Assembly (NCBI GenBank): GCA_900112325.1
Contig: FOLJ01000006.1
Span: forward strand, 124,001 to 188,000
Length of the DNA stretch: 64,000 bases
From: Micromonospora sediminimaris
GTDB taxonomy: Bacteria > Actinomycetota > Actinomycetes > Mycobacteriales > Micromonosporaceae
Direction: 5' to 3'
Within the stretch, counting starts at the first letter, position 1, and each line of letters begins with the position of its first letter. The position numbers were made by a program, and so were the translations under genes. The notes under the pieces are model-generated. The model saw nothing but the letters and a program-made list of their open reading frames with translations. It was not told the DNA's origin and did not search any database. Positions 16,690 through 25,220 of this stretch are shown one piece after another.

Positions 16690-16695
16690 TAAGCT
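16690..16695 (+). promoter_or_regulatory. -10 box TAAGCT for the DUF2516 gene
   Basis: TAAGCT sits seven bases before ATG 16703, within the 70-base gap after the HbhA-like gene. It suggests a separate leaderless start for the next two genes. Confidence 0.5.
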
Positions 16696-16702
16696 TGCCG
16701 TC

Positions 16703-17017
16703 ATGGCCAACGCCGCGCCGATCTTCGTTTTCGACGTCCGCTACGTGATCGAGCTGATCCTCTTCGTCTTCGCACTGATCGTGCAGGGGGTGGCTCTCGT
16801 GCACGCAGTCACGCAACGCTCCGATGCCTTCCCGGCGATCGGGACCCTGCCGAAGGGCGGCTGGATCGCGATCCTGGCGGTCACTCTCCTGCTCACCCTG
16901 CTCACCCGCTCCACCCTCAGCATCTTCGGGCTGATCGGTGTGGCGGCGGCTCTGATCTATCTGCTCGACGTCCGGGTCGGACTACGTGACCTAGGCGACA
17001 ACAGAGGGTCCTGGTGA
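16703..17017 (+). CDS. DUF2516-family small membrane protein
   Basis: The protein has 104 residues and three hydrophobic segments (about 14-34, 50-66 and 68-90: VIELILFVFALIVQGVALVH, WIAILAVTLLLTLL, FGLIGVAAALIYLLDV). It matches the layout of Rv0476, which also follows hbhA. The function is unknown. The stop overlaps the GTG of the next gene by four bases (GTGA). Confidence 0.85.
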   Translation: MANAAPIFVFDVRYVIELILFVFALIVQGVALVHAVTQRSDAFPAIGTLPKGGWIAILAVTLLLTLLTRSTLSIFGLIGVAAALIYLLDVRVGLRDLGDNRGSW

Positions 17018-17901
17018 GATCTTTCCGCTGGCCACCACCGCCGGACGGCGGGCCACGCAGCTGGGGTCCCGGCCCGGGTGCCCCACGGACCGGCCGACCG
17101 CCGTTACCCGACCCGGAAACGGAACTGGTCGCCACCCCGCACGGCGTACGTCTGGAGCGGCTGGTCACCGGCGTTGGTGACCCGGTCACCGTCTTCGCGC
17201 ACGGGCTGGCCAACGGCATCGCCACCACCCGACCCTTCGGCAGCGGGGTCACCGGTCGCCGGGTCTTCTTCCAGTTCCGTGGCCACGGCCGTTCCGACGC
17301 GCCCGACGGGCCGTGGAGCTACCTGGACCTGGCCCGCGATCTGCGGGCGATAGCCGACCTCAGCGGCGCGACGCGCGCCTTCGGGGCCAGCCTGGGCGCC
17401 GGTGCGCTGTGCCGCCTGCTCGCCGAGAGCCCGGAGCGGTTCGAGCGGCTCGTCTTCTTCCTCCCCGCCGCACTCGACCGGCCGCGCGGACCAGTCGCCC
17501 GGGCGCGGCTGACCGAACTGCTGGCGGCTGTGGAGAGCGGGGACGCCTCGGCGGTGGCGGAAGCCGTCTCCACCGAGCTGCCGCCGGCTGTCCGCAACAC
17601 GCCGGCCGGCTGGGCGTATCTGCGGCAACGGCTGGACCACCTGCTGCGCGACGGCCTCGCCGCCGGGCTGATCGACCTGCCGGAGCAGGCGCCACTGCCC
17701 GACGCCGGCGTGCTCGCCCGGGTGACCGCGCCGGCACTGGTCATCGCCGCCGAGGGCGACGACCTGCATCCGGTGGAGGTGGCCGAACAACTCGCCGCCA
17801 CGTTGCCCCGGGCCACCCTGCACCGCTACGACCGCCCCGGTGTCCTCTGGACGGAGCGCGCCGACCTCCGCAGCCGGATCTCCGACTTCCTCAACGGCTA
17901 G
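17014..17901 (+). CDS. Alpha/beta hydrolase
   Basis: The protein has 295 residues from the GTG that overlaps the DUF2516 stop. A Pro/Gly-rich N-terminus of about 40 residues precedes the fold. Landmarks are VFAHGLANG (oxyanion), FRGHGRSDAP, the nucleophile elbow FGASLGAGAL and the acid AEGDDLHP. In the last segment TLHRYDRPGVLWTERADL no His stands in the usual place apart from LHRY, so activity is not assured. Coupling suggests a joint function with the membrane protein. Confidence 0.82.
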   Translation: MRSFRWPPPPDGGPRSWGPGPGAPRTGRPPLPDPETELVATPHGVRLERLVTGVGDPVTVFAHGLANGIATTRPFGSGVTGRRVFFQFRGHGRSDAPDGPWSYLDLARDLRAIADLSGATRAFGASLGAGALCRLLAESPERFERLVFFLPAALDRPRGPVARARLTELLAAVESGDASAVAEAVSTELPPAVRNTPAGWAYLRQRLDHLLRDGLAAGLIDLPEQAPLPDAGVLARVTAPALVIAAEGDDLHPVEVAEQLAATLPRATLHRYDRPGVLWTERADLRSRISDFLNG

Positions 17902-18140
17902 CCCGTCGCGTGCCACCTAGCGCCCCCGCCCGCCGCCCGTGGGATGCGGCATGCCGCGGCATCCGGCGTGCGGGAGGGCGCGACATGCGGTATCTCGGGG
18001 CATCCGGCGGGCGGTAGGACCCGGGATGCCGCAACTCGCGAGCCGGATTGTGGCCCTCCCGGGTCGATCAGCCGGCCCTGTCGCGACGAGTCGCGAATAC
18101 CTGCCACCAGATGGCAGGTATTGCTGGCAGCGTGGAGCGC
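17902..18140. repeat. Intergenic region with 41-bp degenerate repeats and a 27-bp dyad
   Basis: Positions 17958-17998 and 17999-18039 are two adjacent copies of a 41-bp unit beginning GGCATCCGGC (31 of 41 bases agree), preceded by a partial copy at 17941-17957. Further on are TCGCGA repeated at 18081 and 18091, and the dyad AATACCTGCCA-N5-TGGCAGGTATT at 18096-18122. Nothing here looks coding. Confidence 0.7.
18096..18133 (+). promoter_or_regulatory. Palindromic operator and -10 box before the SDR gene
   Basis: The 11-bp arms AATACCTGCCA and TGGCAGGTATT are separated by five bases (18096-18122). A weak -10 box CAGCGT at 18128-18133 lies seven bases before ATG 18141. The dyad therefore covers the -35 region, a position suited to repression. 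The WYL regulator at 19118-20119 is the nearest candidate binder. Confidence 0.6.
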
Positions 18141-19055
18141 ATGACTAAACCGCTGATCGGAAAGGTGGCGCTGGTCGCCGGGGCCACTCGGGGGGCCGGC
18201 CGGCAGATCGCCGTGCAACTAGGCGCCGCAGGTGCCACCGTTTACGCGACCGGCCGCAGCAGCCGCGCCGGCCGTTCCGAACTGGACCGCCCGGAAACCA
18301 TCGAGGAGACCGCCGAACTGGTCACCGCGGCCGGCGGCACCGGCATCCCGGTCCGGGTCGACCACCTGGTACCCGACGAGGTGCAGGCCCTGGTCGCGCG
18401 AATCGACGCCGAGCAGGGCAAGCTTGACGTGCTGGTGAACGACGTGTGGGGTGCCGACCCCTTGATCACCTGGGAGAAGCCGGTGTGGGAGCAGTCGCTC
18501 GACGCCGGCTTCCGGATGCTGCGGCTGGCGGTGCACACCCACGTGATCACCAGCCACTTCGCGTTGCCCCTGCTGATCCGCCGGCCCGGCGGACTGGTGG
18601 TGGAGATCGGTGACGGTACGAAGGCGTACAACGAGGAGAACTACCGGCTGTCGGTCTTCTACGACCTGGCCAAGACCTCGGTCAACCGGCTCGCCTTCAG
18701 TTGGGCCCACGAGGTCAGGCCGCACGGCGGTACGGCGGTCGCGCTCACCCCGGGCTGGATGCGCTCCGAGGCGATGTTGGAGCACTTCGGCGTCACCGAG
18801 GACAACTGGCGCGATGGCGCGGCCAAGGACCCGCACTTCCTCATCTCGGAGACTCCGACGTTCGTGGGTCGAGCCGTCGCCGCGCTCGCCGCCGACCCGG
18901 ACCGGGCACGCTGGAACGGTCGGTCCGTCTCCGCCGGAGAACTGGCCAAGGTGTACGGCTTCACCGACGTCGACGGCTCCCAACCGGACGCCTTCCGCTA
19001 CCTCAGTGAGGTGGTCGACGCCGGCAAACCCGCCGACACCACGGGTTACCGCTGA
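18141..19055 (+). CDS. Short-chain dehydrogenase/reductase (SDR)
   Basis: The protein has 304 residues from ATG. The cofactor-binding motif is GATRGAGRQIAVQLG (residues about 13-28), with ATGRSSRAG suggesting NADP(H) preference. NDVWG replaces the classical NNAG. The active-site region reads YRLSVFYDLAKTSVNRLAFSWAHE, giving a Tyr-x-x-x-Lys at YDLAK. The sequence resembles SDRs of unknown substrate common in actinobacteria. The strong palindrome upstream shows it is regulated on its own. It converges on the WYL regulator gene. Confidence 0.9.
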   Translation: MTKPLIGKVALVAGATRGAGRQIAVQLGAAGATVYATGRSSRAGRSELDRPETIEETAELVTAAGGTGIPVRVDHLVPDEVQALVARIDAEQGKLDVLVNDVWGADPLITWEKPVWEQSLDAGFRMLRLAVHTHVITSHFALPLLIRRPGGLVVEIGDGTKAYNEENYRLSVFYDLAKTSVNRLAFSWAHEVRPHGGTAVALTPGWMRSEAMLEHFGVTEDNWRDGAAKDPHFLISETPTFVGRAVAALAADPDRARWNGRSVSAGELAKVYGFTDVDGSQPDAFRYLSEVVDAGKPADTTGYR

Positions 19056-19117
19056 TCCTCCCGCCCCGGCGTCCGCCCGTCTGAGCGGCCCGACCGGCGT
19101 GCACCCGACCGGCCGTA

Positions 19118-20119
19118 CTACGCCGGCCGGTCGGGGAACCGGTCGTCGGCGGTGGAGTACAGCGCGGCGGCGCTCATCGCCGCCTCGGCCAGCCGCGACC
19201 GTAGCTCCGGCGGCTCGATCACCTCCACCTCCGGCCCCAGCGCGAGCAGTTGGGTGTACGCCACCTCGACGGACTCGACGGGCAGGCGGGTCACCACCCA
19301 GCCCTGCCCGTCGGGTTCGCCCGCGGCGGCGACCGCCGCCTCGTACACGAAGGGGGCGTCGGCGAGGAAGCGGAGCCGGCGCAGGCCGGCGGGGCTCAAC
19401 CGGATCGTCACCTCGACCCGGAGCATGCTCCGCAGGAACGCCTCGGCCTGCTCCCGCCAGTACCCCGCCAGGTCGAAGCCGGCGTCCCGGTCGAAGGTCT
19501 CCGTCCCCACCTCGACGTGGGTGACCCGGTCCACCCGGTACGTGCGGTACGCGTCGTCGACCCGGGCCACGAGATACCAGACGCCGCTCTTGAGGACCAG
19601 CCCGTACGGGTGCGGCTCCCGCTCGACCTCGCGGTCGCCGCGGCGGTAGCGCAGCCGCACCACCCGGTCCCGCCAGACCGCGCCAGCCAGGTCGCTCAGC
19701 CACGGCGGCGGCCCGGTTTCCCGGAACCAGCCGGGCACGTCCAGGTGGAACCGCTGGCCGGTGCGCGCGGGGGCGTCGCGCAGGCTCGGCGGTAGCGCCG
19801 CGAGGAGCTTCAGTTCCGCCGCCGCGACGGCGTCGGCGAGACCCATGTCACCGGCCGGGCCGGGCAACCCGGCCAGGAAGAGCGCCTCCGCCTCGTCCCG
19901 GGTCATCCCGGTCAGCCGGGTCCGGTAGCCGCCGAGCAGCCGGTAGCCGCCGGCCCGTCCCCGGTCGGCGTAGATCGGCACCCCGGCGGCGGAGAGCGCC
20001 AGCACGTCCCGGTAGACCGTCCGCTCGGAGACCTCCAACTCGCGGGCCAGTTCCGCCGCCGTCAGCGCCTCACGGGTCTGCAACAGCAGCAGCAGGGAGA
20101 GCAATCGCGACGCCCGCAT
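19118..20119 (-). CDS. WYL-domain helix-turn-helix regulator (YafY/DeoR-like)
   Basis: The protein has 333 residues from ATG. Residues about 1-60 are an HTH_11 winged helix (SRLLSLLLLLQTREALTAAELARELEVSERTVYRDVLALSAAG). Residues about 140-215 form a WYL domain (VVRLRYRRGD..REPHPYGLVLKSGVWYLVARVD..YRTYRVDRVTHV), followed by a WCX-like C-terminus. WYL domains sense ligands, often nucleic-acid related. It starts six bases after the response regulator ends and so may be the last gene of the 23.75-19.1 kb operon, or it may control the convergent SDR. Confidence 0.92.
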   Translation of the reverse strand: MRASRLLSLLLLLQTREALTAAELARELEVSERTVYRDVLALSAAGVPIYADRGRAGGYRLLGGYRTRLTGMTRDEAEALFLAGLPGPAGDMGLADAVAAAELKLLAALPPSLRDAPARTGQRFHLDVPGWFRETGPPPWLSDLAGAVWRDRVVRLRYRRGDREVEREPHPYGLVLKSGVWYLVARVDDAYRTYRVDRVTHVEVGTETFDRDAGFDLAGYWREQAEAFLRSMLRVEVTIRLSPAGLRRLRFLADAPFVYEAAVAAAGEPDGQGWVVTRLPVESVEVAYTQLLALGPEVEVIEPPELRSRLAEAAMSAAALYSTADDRFPDRPA

Positions 20120-20125
20120 CGACGC

Positions 20126-20776
20126 TCACCGGCCACCGGGGGTCAGCAACCCCCGGTCGTACGCGACGGCCACTGCGGCGGCCCGGTCGTTGACCCCGAG
20201 CTTGGCGTAGACGTGCAGCAGGTGGGTCTTCACCGTGGCCTCGCTGATGAACAGGCGCGCCGCGGCCTCGCGGTTCGACGATCCCCGGGCGACCAGGGTG
20301 AGCACCTCCAACTCACGCTGGCTCAGCGGTTCCTCGGCCGGTTGGCGTGGCGTCCGGAGGCGACCCATCAACCGGCCGGCCACGCTCGGCGCGAGTACCG
20401 ACTCGCCTCGGGCGGCGGCCCGTACCGCCCGGACCAGTTCGTCGCGGGGCGCGTCCTTGAGCAGGTAGCCGGTGGCGCCGGCCTCGATCGCCGGGAGCAC
20501 GTCCGCGTCCGTGTCGTACGTGGTCAGTACCAGCACCTTCGCCGGGCTGTCCGCCGCGACGAGGCGGCCGATCGCGGTCACCCCGTCCATCCCCGGCATC
20601 CGCAGGTCCATCAGCACCACGTCGGGGTGGTGCCGGGCGGCCATCGTCAGCGCCTCGGCGCCGTCCGCCGCCTCGCCGACCACCTCGAACCCCGGGTCGC
20701 CGGCGAACATGCCGCGCAGTCCGTCCCGCACCACTGGATGATCATCCACGATGAGCAGGCGTACCGGATCGGTCAT
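20126..20776 (-). CDS. NarL/LuxR-type response regulator
   Basis: The protein has 216 residues from an ATG that overlaps the kinase stop by four bases. The receiver domain has the acidic pair D11-D12, phospho-acceptor Asp57 (VVLMDLRMPGMDG), Thr in VLVLTTYD and Lys in GYLLKDAP. The C-terminal LuxR-type HTH is complete (LSQRELEVLTLVARGSSNREAAARLFISEATVKTHLLHVYAKLGV). Together with the adjacent kinase it probably controls the ABC transporter genes upstream in the same operon. Confidence 0.95.
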   Translation of the reverse strand: MTDPVRLLIVDDHPVVRDGLRGMFAGDPGFEVVGEAADGAEALTMAARHHPDVVLMDLRMPGMDGVTAIGRLVAADSPAKVLVLTTYDTDADVLPAIEAGATGYLLKDAPRDELVRAVRAAARGESVLAPSVAGRLMGRLRTPRQPAEEPLSQRELEVLTLVARGSSNREAAARLFISEATVKTHLLHVYAKLGVNDRAAAVAVAYDRGLLTPGGR

Positions 20777-22095
20777 GCGGCGGCTCCGGGCAGGGCCGGC
20801 ACGGAGGCCGAGACGGCGGTCCCGCCACCCGGTTCGGACTCGACGGCGACCTGGCCACCGACCCGGTTGACCCGCTGCCGCATCGCGGTCAGGCCGTAGC
20901 TTCCGTCCTGATCCGGGATGGTCGACTGGTTGGCCACGTCGAATCCCGATCCGTCGTCGCGGACGTCGAGGGTGACCACGTCCGACATGTACGACAGGGT
21001 GAGCCCGACCCGGGACGCGCCGGCGTGCCGGGCCACGTTGCTCAACGCCTCCTGAGCTGCCCGCAGCAGCGTCACCTCGATCTCCGGGTGCAGTGGGCGG
21101 GGCGTCCCGGTGGTGCTGACGCTGGCCGTCACCCCGTGCACGGCCGACCAGCGCTGACCCAGCTCGGAGAGCGCGTCGGGAAGGCGGGCCGTCTCCAGCG
21201 GCTCGGGGCGCAGCGCCCGGACCGACCGGCGGGCTTCGGTGAGGCTCTCCCGGGCCAGCGCCAGGGCGTTGTCCATGTGGCGTCGCCAGTCGGCGGAGCG
21301 GTCGCGGGTCTGCTCGGCCGCCTCCAGCTGGGTGATGATGCCGGTCAGGCCCTGGGCCAAGGTGTCGTGGATCTCCTGAGCCATCCGCTGCCGCTCGTCC
21401 AGTACGCCGGCCTCGCGGGCCTGGGTGAGGAGCTGGGCGTGCAGTCCTTCGTTCTCCCGTACCGTCTCGGCGAGCTGGCGGTTGGCGGCGGCGAGTTCGG
21501 CCACCAACCGCTTACGCCTGGCGTCCTCCCGCTCACCGACCAGGTTGAACCAGCTCACCGCACCGGCCAGGACCAGGTTGACCAGCACCAACACCAGCCA
21601 CAGCGGCCAGTTCGACCACGAGGACGGCAGACCGCCGCCCTGCGCGGTGGCCACCAGCACGGCTGTCGCGGCCATACCGGCGAACCGCCATCGTCCGTTG
21701 AGCACGAGGAAGGCGTGCAGAAATCCGACCCAGGCGAAGAAGCCGTACCACGGGCTCGCGGCCACCAAAACGGCGGCGAAGGCGAGCAGCCCGACGTAGT
21801 AGACCGCCATCGACCGCTGCTGTCCCTGCCACTGCGGAGACAGCACGACATACCAGGTGACCCAGCAGGCGGTCAGCCCGGCGATCACCAAGGTGAGCGG
21901 CATCGGCAGCCCACGCGGTGCCGGCGCGAAGGCGGCCAGCAGCGAGCCCACGAGCAGGCCGCCGTAGGGCAGCACCCGGTGCAGCCGCGCCTCCCGCGCC
22001 CGCCAGTGGGTTAGCCAGTCGTCGGCGGGCAGGGTGTCGTCGCGGCTGGCCGTCGAGCCGTCCCCGCCGTAGGTCATCCCGTCCCCGCTCACCAT
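20773..22095 (-). CDS. Sensor histidine kinase, NarL-partner type
   Basis: The protein has 440 residues from ATG. It has about six membrane segments (residues about 38-175), a short linker coil (RKRLVAELAAANRQLAETVRENE), the HisKA_3 dimerisation box DERQRMAQEIHDTLAQGLTGIITQLEAAEQ with the phospho-acceptor His, and an HATPase_c domain (QEALSNVARHAGASRVGLTL, DDGSGFD, GSYGLTAMRQRVNRVGG). There is no large extracellular loop, so the signal is probably sensed within the membrane, as in DesK/LiaS-like kinases beside exporters. It begins four bases after the permease stop. Confidence 0.95.
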   Translation of the reverse strand: MVSGDGMTYGGDGSTASRDDTLPADDWLTHWRAREARLHRVLPYGGLLVGSLLAAFAPAPRGLPMPLTLVIAGLTACWVTWYVVLSPQWQGQQRSMAVYYVGLLAFAAVLVAASPWYGFFAWVGFLHAFLVLNGRWRFAGMAATAVLVATAQGGGLPSSWSNWPLWLVLVLVNLVLAGAVSWFNLVGEREDARRKRLVAELAAANRQLAETVRENEGLHAQLLTQAREAGVLDERQRMAQEIHDTLAQGLTGIITQLEAAEQTRDRSADWRRHMDNALALARESLTEARRSVRALRPEPLETARLPDALSELGQRWSAVHGVTASVSTTGTPRPLHPEIEVTLLRAAQEALSNVARHAGASRVGLTLSYMSDVVTLDVRDDGSGFDVANQSTIPDQDGSYGLTAMRQRVNRVGGQVAVESEPGGGTAVSASVPALPGAAA

Positions 22096-22099
22096 GCGC

Positions 22100-22834
22100 T
22101 CACTCCCAGCGGAACAGCCTCGCCGCAGCGGCGCCGGCCGCCACGGCGATCACGGCCATTATCCCCAGGTGCAGCGGGTGCGGTGCGGTGCCGGTCCAGG
22201 CGTCGAGCAGCGCCTGGACCCCGGGCGGGGTGTAGGCGCCGATGTCGGCGAGGAAGTCGGGCAGCAGGAACCGGGGCAGGTACACCCCGCCGAAGAACAT
22301 CGTCACCATGAACAGCGGTACCGCCAGCGCCTGGGCCGCCTTGGCGGTGGGCGCGACCGCCGCCACCAGCAGCCCCACCGCGAGCAGAGCGGCCGTACCC
22401 AGGACGAGCGCCACCGCGAACCCGAGCGGGTGCTGCGGCAACGGGGTGCCGAACGCCAGTCGGGCGATCACCGCGAGGAGCACCGCGCTGGCCAAGATGC
22501 CCACCAGGGCCAGCACGAGTTGAGCGGTCAGCAGCGCCAGCGGACTTGCCGGGGTGGTGGCCAGCCGGCGCAGGATGCCGCGCTCCCGGTAGGTGGCCAG
22601 CACGGTGGGCAGGGCGTTGATGCCAACCATGGCCAGCGTGACGACCAGCAGCGAGGGGGTGAAGTACGTGACGAAGGACTGGTTGCCGAATTCCGGGCTG
22701 GGTTCCCGAAGCGACGGAATCAGCCCGAGCACCACCAGGATCAGGGTGGGCAGGGCGACGGTGAGCATCAGCGTCGGAATGTCCCGTAGGTAGAGCTTTG
22801 CTTCAGTCCTGAGGATCTGGCCGAAGGCGTGCAT
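22100..22834 (-). CDS. ABC-2 type transporter permease
   Basis: The protein has 244 residues from ATG and six membrane segments, typical of the ABC-2 permease family: LRTEAKLYLRDIPTLMLTVALPTLILVVLGL, VTYFTPSLLVVTLAMVGINALPTVLATYRERGILRRLATTPAS and a C-terminal VTMFFGGVYLPRFLLPDFLADIGAYTPPGV. With the ATPase encoded ten bases upstream it forms an exporter of drug- or lipid-like molecules. Linkage to the two-component pair suggests it is induced by its substrate or by envelope stress. Confidence 0.93.
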   Translation of the reverse strand: MHAFGQILRTEAKLYLRDIPTLMLTVALPTLILVVLGLIPSLREPSPEFGNQSFVTYFTPSLLVVTLAMVGINALPTVLATYRERGILRRLATTPASPLALLTAQLVLALVGILASAVLLAVIARLAFGTPLPQHPLGFAVALVLGTAALLAVGLLVAAVAPTAKAAQALAVPLFMVTMFFGGVYLPRFLLPDFLADIGAYTPPGVQALLDAWTGTAPHPLHLGIMAVIAVAAGAAAARLFRWE

Positions 22835-22844
22835 CGTGTCCCCT

Positions 22845-23753
22845 TCAGTCGACGAACCGGCGCCCGGTCAGCTCGACGAACGCGTCGTCAAGCGTGGCCT
22901 GCTCCAGCCGTAGTTCGGCGGCGGTGATCTGGTGGCGGGCGAGCACCGAGGTGACCGCGTGCAGCACGTCACCGGTGCCGGTCACCACGATCTGGCCGCC
23001 GCTGCGCGTCACGGCCGTGACCTGCGGCAGGCCGGTCAGCAGCCGGTCGTCCAGTGGAGTGGACGGGCGGAACCGGACGCGCTGCTCGGGTGCTACGGCC
23101 GAAACCAGCCCGGCCGGGGTGTCCAGGGCCACCACCCGCCCCTTGTCGATCACCGCGAGGCGGTCACAGAGCCGCTCGGCCTCCTCCATGAAGTGGGTGA
23201 CAAGCAGGATGGTCACCCCGCGATCCCGGACCCGCTCGATCAGACCCCAGGTGTCCCGGCGTGCCTGCGGATCCAACCCGGTGGTCAACTCGTCCAGGAT
23301 GGCGATCCGCGGGTTGCCGACCAGCGCCAACGCGATGGAGAGCCGCTGCTTCTGACCGCCGGATAGCTTCTCGTACGGGGTGTTCCGCTTCTCGTCGAGG
23401 CCCAACTCGCCGATGAGCTGCGTCGGGTCGGCCGGCTCTCGGTAGAACGACGCGTAGAGCTCCAACGCCTCGGCCACCCGGAGCCGGTCGGGCAACTGGC
23501 TCTCCTGAAGTTGCACCCCCACCAGTTGGCGCAGCCGGGTGGCGTCCCGGCGAGGGTCGAGCCCGAGGACCGACACCCCGCCCCCGTCTGGGACGCGCAG
23601 CCCGGCGACACACTCCACAGTGGTGGTCTTGCCGGCGCCGTTCGGGCCGAGTACGCCGAAGATCTCGCCGGCCTCGACGTCGAAGGACACGTCCGCCACC
23701 GCCACCGTCTCGCCGTACCGCTTGTGCAGGCTGGTCACCTCGATGACCGGCAT
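22845..23753 (-). CDS. ABC transporter ATP-binding protein (exporter type)
   Basis: The protein has 302 residues from ATG 23753 (AGAGG upstream); a TTG at 23792 would add 13 residues. Walker A GPNGAGKTT is at 36-44, followed by the Q-loop in LVGVQLQESQ, signature LSGGQKQRLSIALAL, Walker B IAILDELTTGLDP and the H-loop VTHFMEEAE. The C-terminal domain of about 80 residues is typical of DrrA-like exporter ATPases. It is the first gene of an operon of four or five (ATPase, permease, kinase, regulator, perhaps WYL). Confidence 0.95.
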   Translation of the reverse strand: MPVIEVTSLHKRYGETVAVADVSFDVEAGEIFGVLGPNGAGKTTTVECVAGLRVPDGGGVSVLGLDPRRDATRLRQLVGVQLQESQLPDRLRVAEALELYASFYREPADPTQLIGELGLDEKRNTPYEKLSGGQKQRLSIALALVGNPRIAILDELTTGLDPQARRDTWGLIERVRDRGVTILLVTHFMEEAERLCDRLAVIDKGRVVALDTPAGLVSAVAPEQRVRFRPSTPLDDRLLTGLPQVTAVTRSGGQIVVTGTGDVLHAVTSVLARHQITAAELRLEQATLDDAFVELTGRRFVD

Positions 23754-23898
23754 GGCAGCCGCCTCTCGTCGTCGGTTCCGGGTACCGCTCAAGCGTCGCG
23801 GGAGGCGGCCGGCGACGAATCGACCGGCTGTAGGTGACCTTGGTCAGCTCCGGTTGATTCCGGCGATCCGTCAACCGGTGGATGCGCCGACGAGTGAC

Positions 23899-23904
23899 TA
23901 CGCT
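23899..23904 (+). promoter_or_regulatory. -10 box TACGCT for the EI24 gene
   Basis: TACGCT lies seven bases before GTG 23912 and decides that start over the ATG at 23882, which would place the box inside the coding region. Confidence 0.5.
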
Positions 23905-23911
23905 CCTGGAC

Positions 23912-24703
23912 GTGCACGCATCCGAGCTTCCCTCCACCGCCGTGGGCGCGGGCCGCCGCTTCGTCGGCGGGGCCACGCTGCTCCTGCGGGGCATCGGCCT
24001 GTACGTACGCAGCCCAGGTCTGATGCTGCTCGGCGTCGTCCCGGCGCTGATCTCCGGGGCGATCTTCGCGACCGCGTACGCTCTCCTGGTCTTCTTCGTC
24101 GGCGACCTGGCCGCTGCGGCCACTCCGTTCGCCGACGACTGGGCGGCGACACCGCGCAGCGTGGTCCGGGTGATCGCCGCGCTGGCGTTCCTCGGTCTCG
24201 GTGGCCTGCTCACCGTCCTCACCTTCACGGCGGTCACCCTGGTCATCGGCGATCCCTTCTACGAGAAGATCTCCGAGCGGGTCGAGCGGCGCTACGGCGG
24301 TACGCCGGACGAGGTCGAGGTCCCGTTCTGGCCGTCGCTGCGTCGCAGCGCCGCCGACTCGCTCCGGCTGGTCGCCCTGGCGGCGTTGTTCGGCGTGCCG
24401 TTGTTCGCCGCCGGTTTCATTCCGGTGGTCGGGCAGACCGTGGTGCCGGTCATCGGCGCGTTGGTGGGCGGCTGGCTGCTCGCCGTGGAGCTGACCGGCG
24501 CGCCCTTCTCCCGGCGCGGCAAGCGACTGCCGCACCGGCGCGCGGCACTGAAGGTGGACCGACCCACCTCACTCGGCTTCGGAGTCGCGGTCTTCGTCTG
24601 CTTCCTGATCCCACTCGGCGCGGTACTGCTGATGCCGGCCGCGGTGGCCGGCGCCACCCTGCTGGCCCGCCGCTCCCTCGGCCAACCCATCACGGAGGGC
24701 TGA
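23912..24703 (+). CDS. EI24-domain membrane protein (CysZ-like)
   Basis: The protein has 263 residues from GTG 23912 with four to five membrane segments (GLMLLGVVPALISGAIFATAYALLVFFVG, VIAALAFLGLGGLLTVLTFTAVTLVIGDPFYEKI, LRLVALAALFGVPLFAAGFIPVVGQTVVPVIGALVGGWLLAVE, SLGFGVAVFVCFLIPLGAVLLMPAAVAGATLL). The pattern fits the EI24 family, which includes sulfate transporter CysZ; the actinobacterial members are uncharacterised. The stop is one base from the ATG of the macro-domain gene, so they form an operon. Confidence 0.88.
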   Translation: MHASELPSTAVGAGRRFVGGATLLLRGIGLYVRSPGLMLLGVVPALISGAIFATAYALLVFFVGDLAAAATPFADDWAATPRSVVRVIAALAFLGLGGLLTVLTFTAVTLVIGDPFYEKISERVERRYGGTPDEVEVPFWPSLRRSAADSLRLVALAALFGVPLFAAGFIPVVGQTVVPVIGALVGGWLLAVELTGAPFSRRGKRLPHRRAALKVDRPTSLGFGVAVFVCFLIPLGAVLLMPAAVAGATLLARRSLGQPITEG

Positions 24704-24704
24704 C

Positions 24705-25220
24705 ATGCACATCGCCCTGGTAGCGGGAGACATCACCACCGAACAGGTGGACGTGGTGGTGAACGCGGCGAACTCGTCCCTGCTGGGCGGCGGGGGAGTC
24801 GACGGCGCCATCCACCGCCGGGGCGGACCGGCGATCCTCGCTGAGTGCCGCGCGCTGCGCGCCTCGCGCTACGGGCGGGGCCTGCCGACCGGACAGGCGG
24901 TGGCCACCACGGCAGGTGACCTGCCGGCGCATTGGGTGGTGCACACCGTCGGCCCGGTCTGGTCGGACACCGAGGACCGTGCCGCGCTGCTGCGCGCCTG
25001 CTACACCAACAGCCTCGCTGTCGCGGACGAACTGGGCGCGGCAAGCATCGCCTTCCCGCTGATCTCCGCCGGGGTCTACGGCTGGCCGGTCGAGGACGCC
25101 GTCCGTCAGGCCCTGTCGGTGCTGCGCGCGGCAACCCCGACGAACATCAGCGAGGCTCGGCTGGTGCTCTTCGGCGCCGACACCCACGCGATCGCCGAGC
25201 GGGTGTACGCGGAGGGTTAG
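24705..25220 (+). CDS. Macro-domain protein, probable O-acetyl-ADP-ribose deacetylase
   Basis: The protein has 171 residues from ATG. It is a stand-alone macro domain of YmdB type: IALVAGDITTEQVDVVVNAANSSLLGGGGVDGAIHRRGGPAIL (ADP-ribose pocket, with the catalytic Asn-Ala-Ala-Asn and GGGGVDGAIH), TGQAVATT, WVVHTVGPVW and IAFPLISAGVYGWP. Such enzymes deacetylate O-acetyl-ADP-ribose or remove ADP-ribose from proteins. The last four bases overlap the stop codon of the convergent GNAT gene. Confidence 0.94.
   Translation: MHIALVAGDITTEQVDVVVNAANSSLLGGGGVDGAIHRRGGPAILAECRALRASRYGRGLPTGQAVATTAGDLPAHWVVHTVGPVWSDTEDRAALLRACYTNSLAVADELGAASIAFPLISAGVYGWPVEDAVRQALSVLRAATPTNISEARLVLFGADTHAIAERVYAEG

Noticed and set aside
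18219..19117. Minus-strand open frame that continues from the WYL gene region across the SDR gene
   Set aside because: It is antisense to a gene with all SDR motifs and has no recognisable domain.
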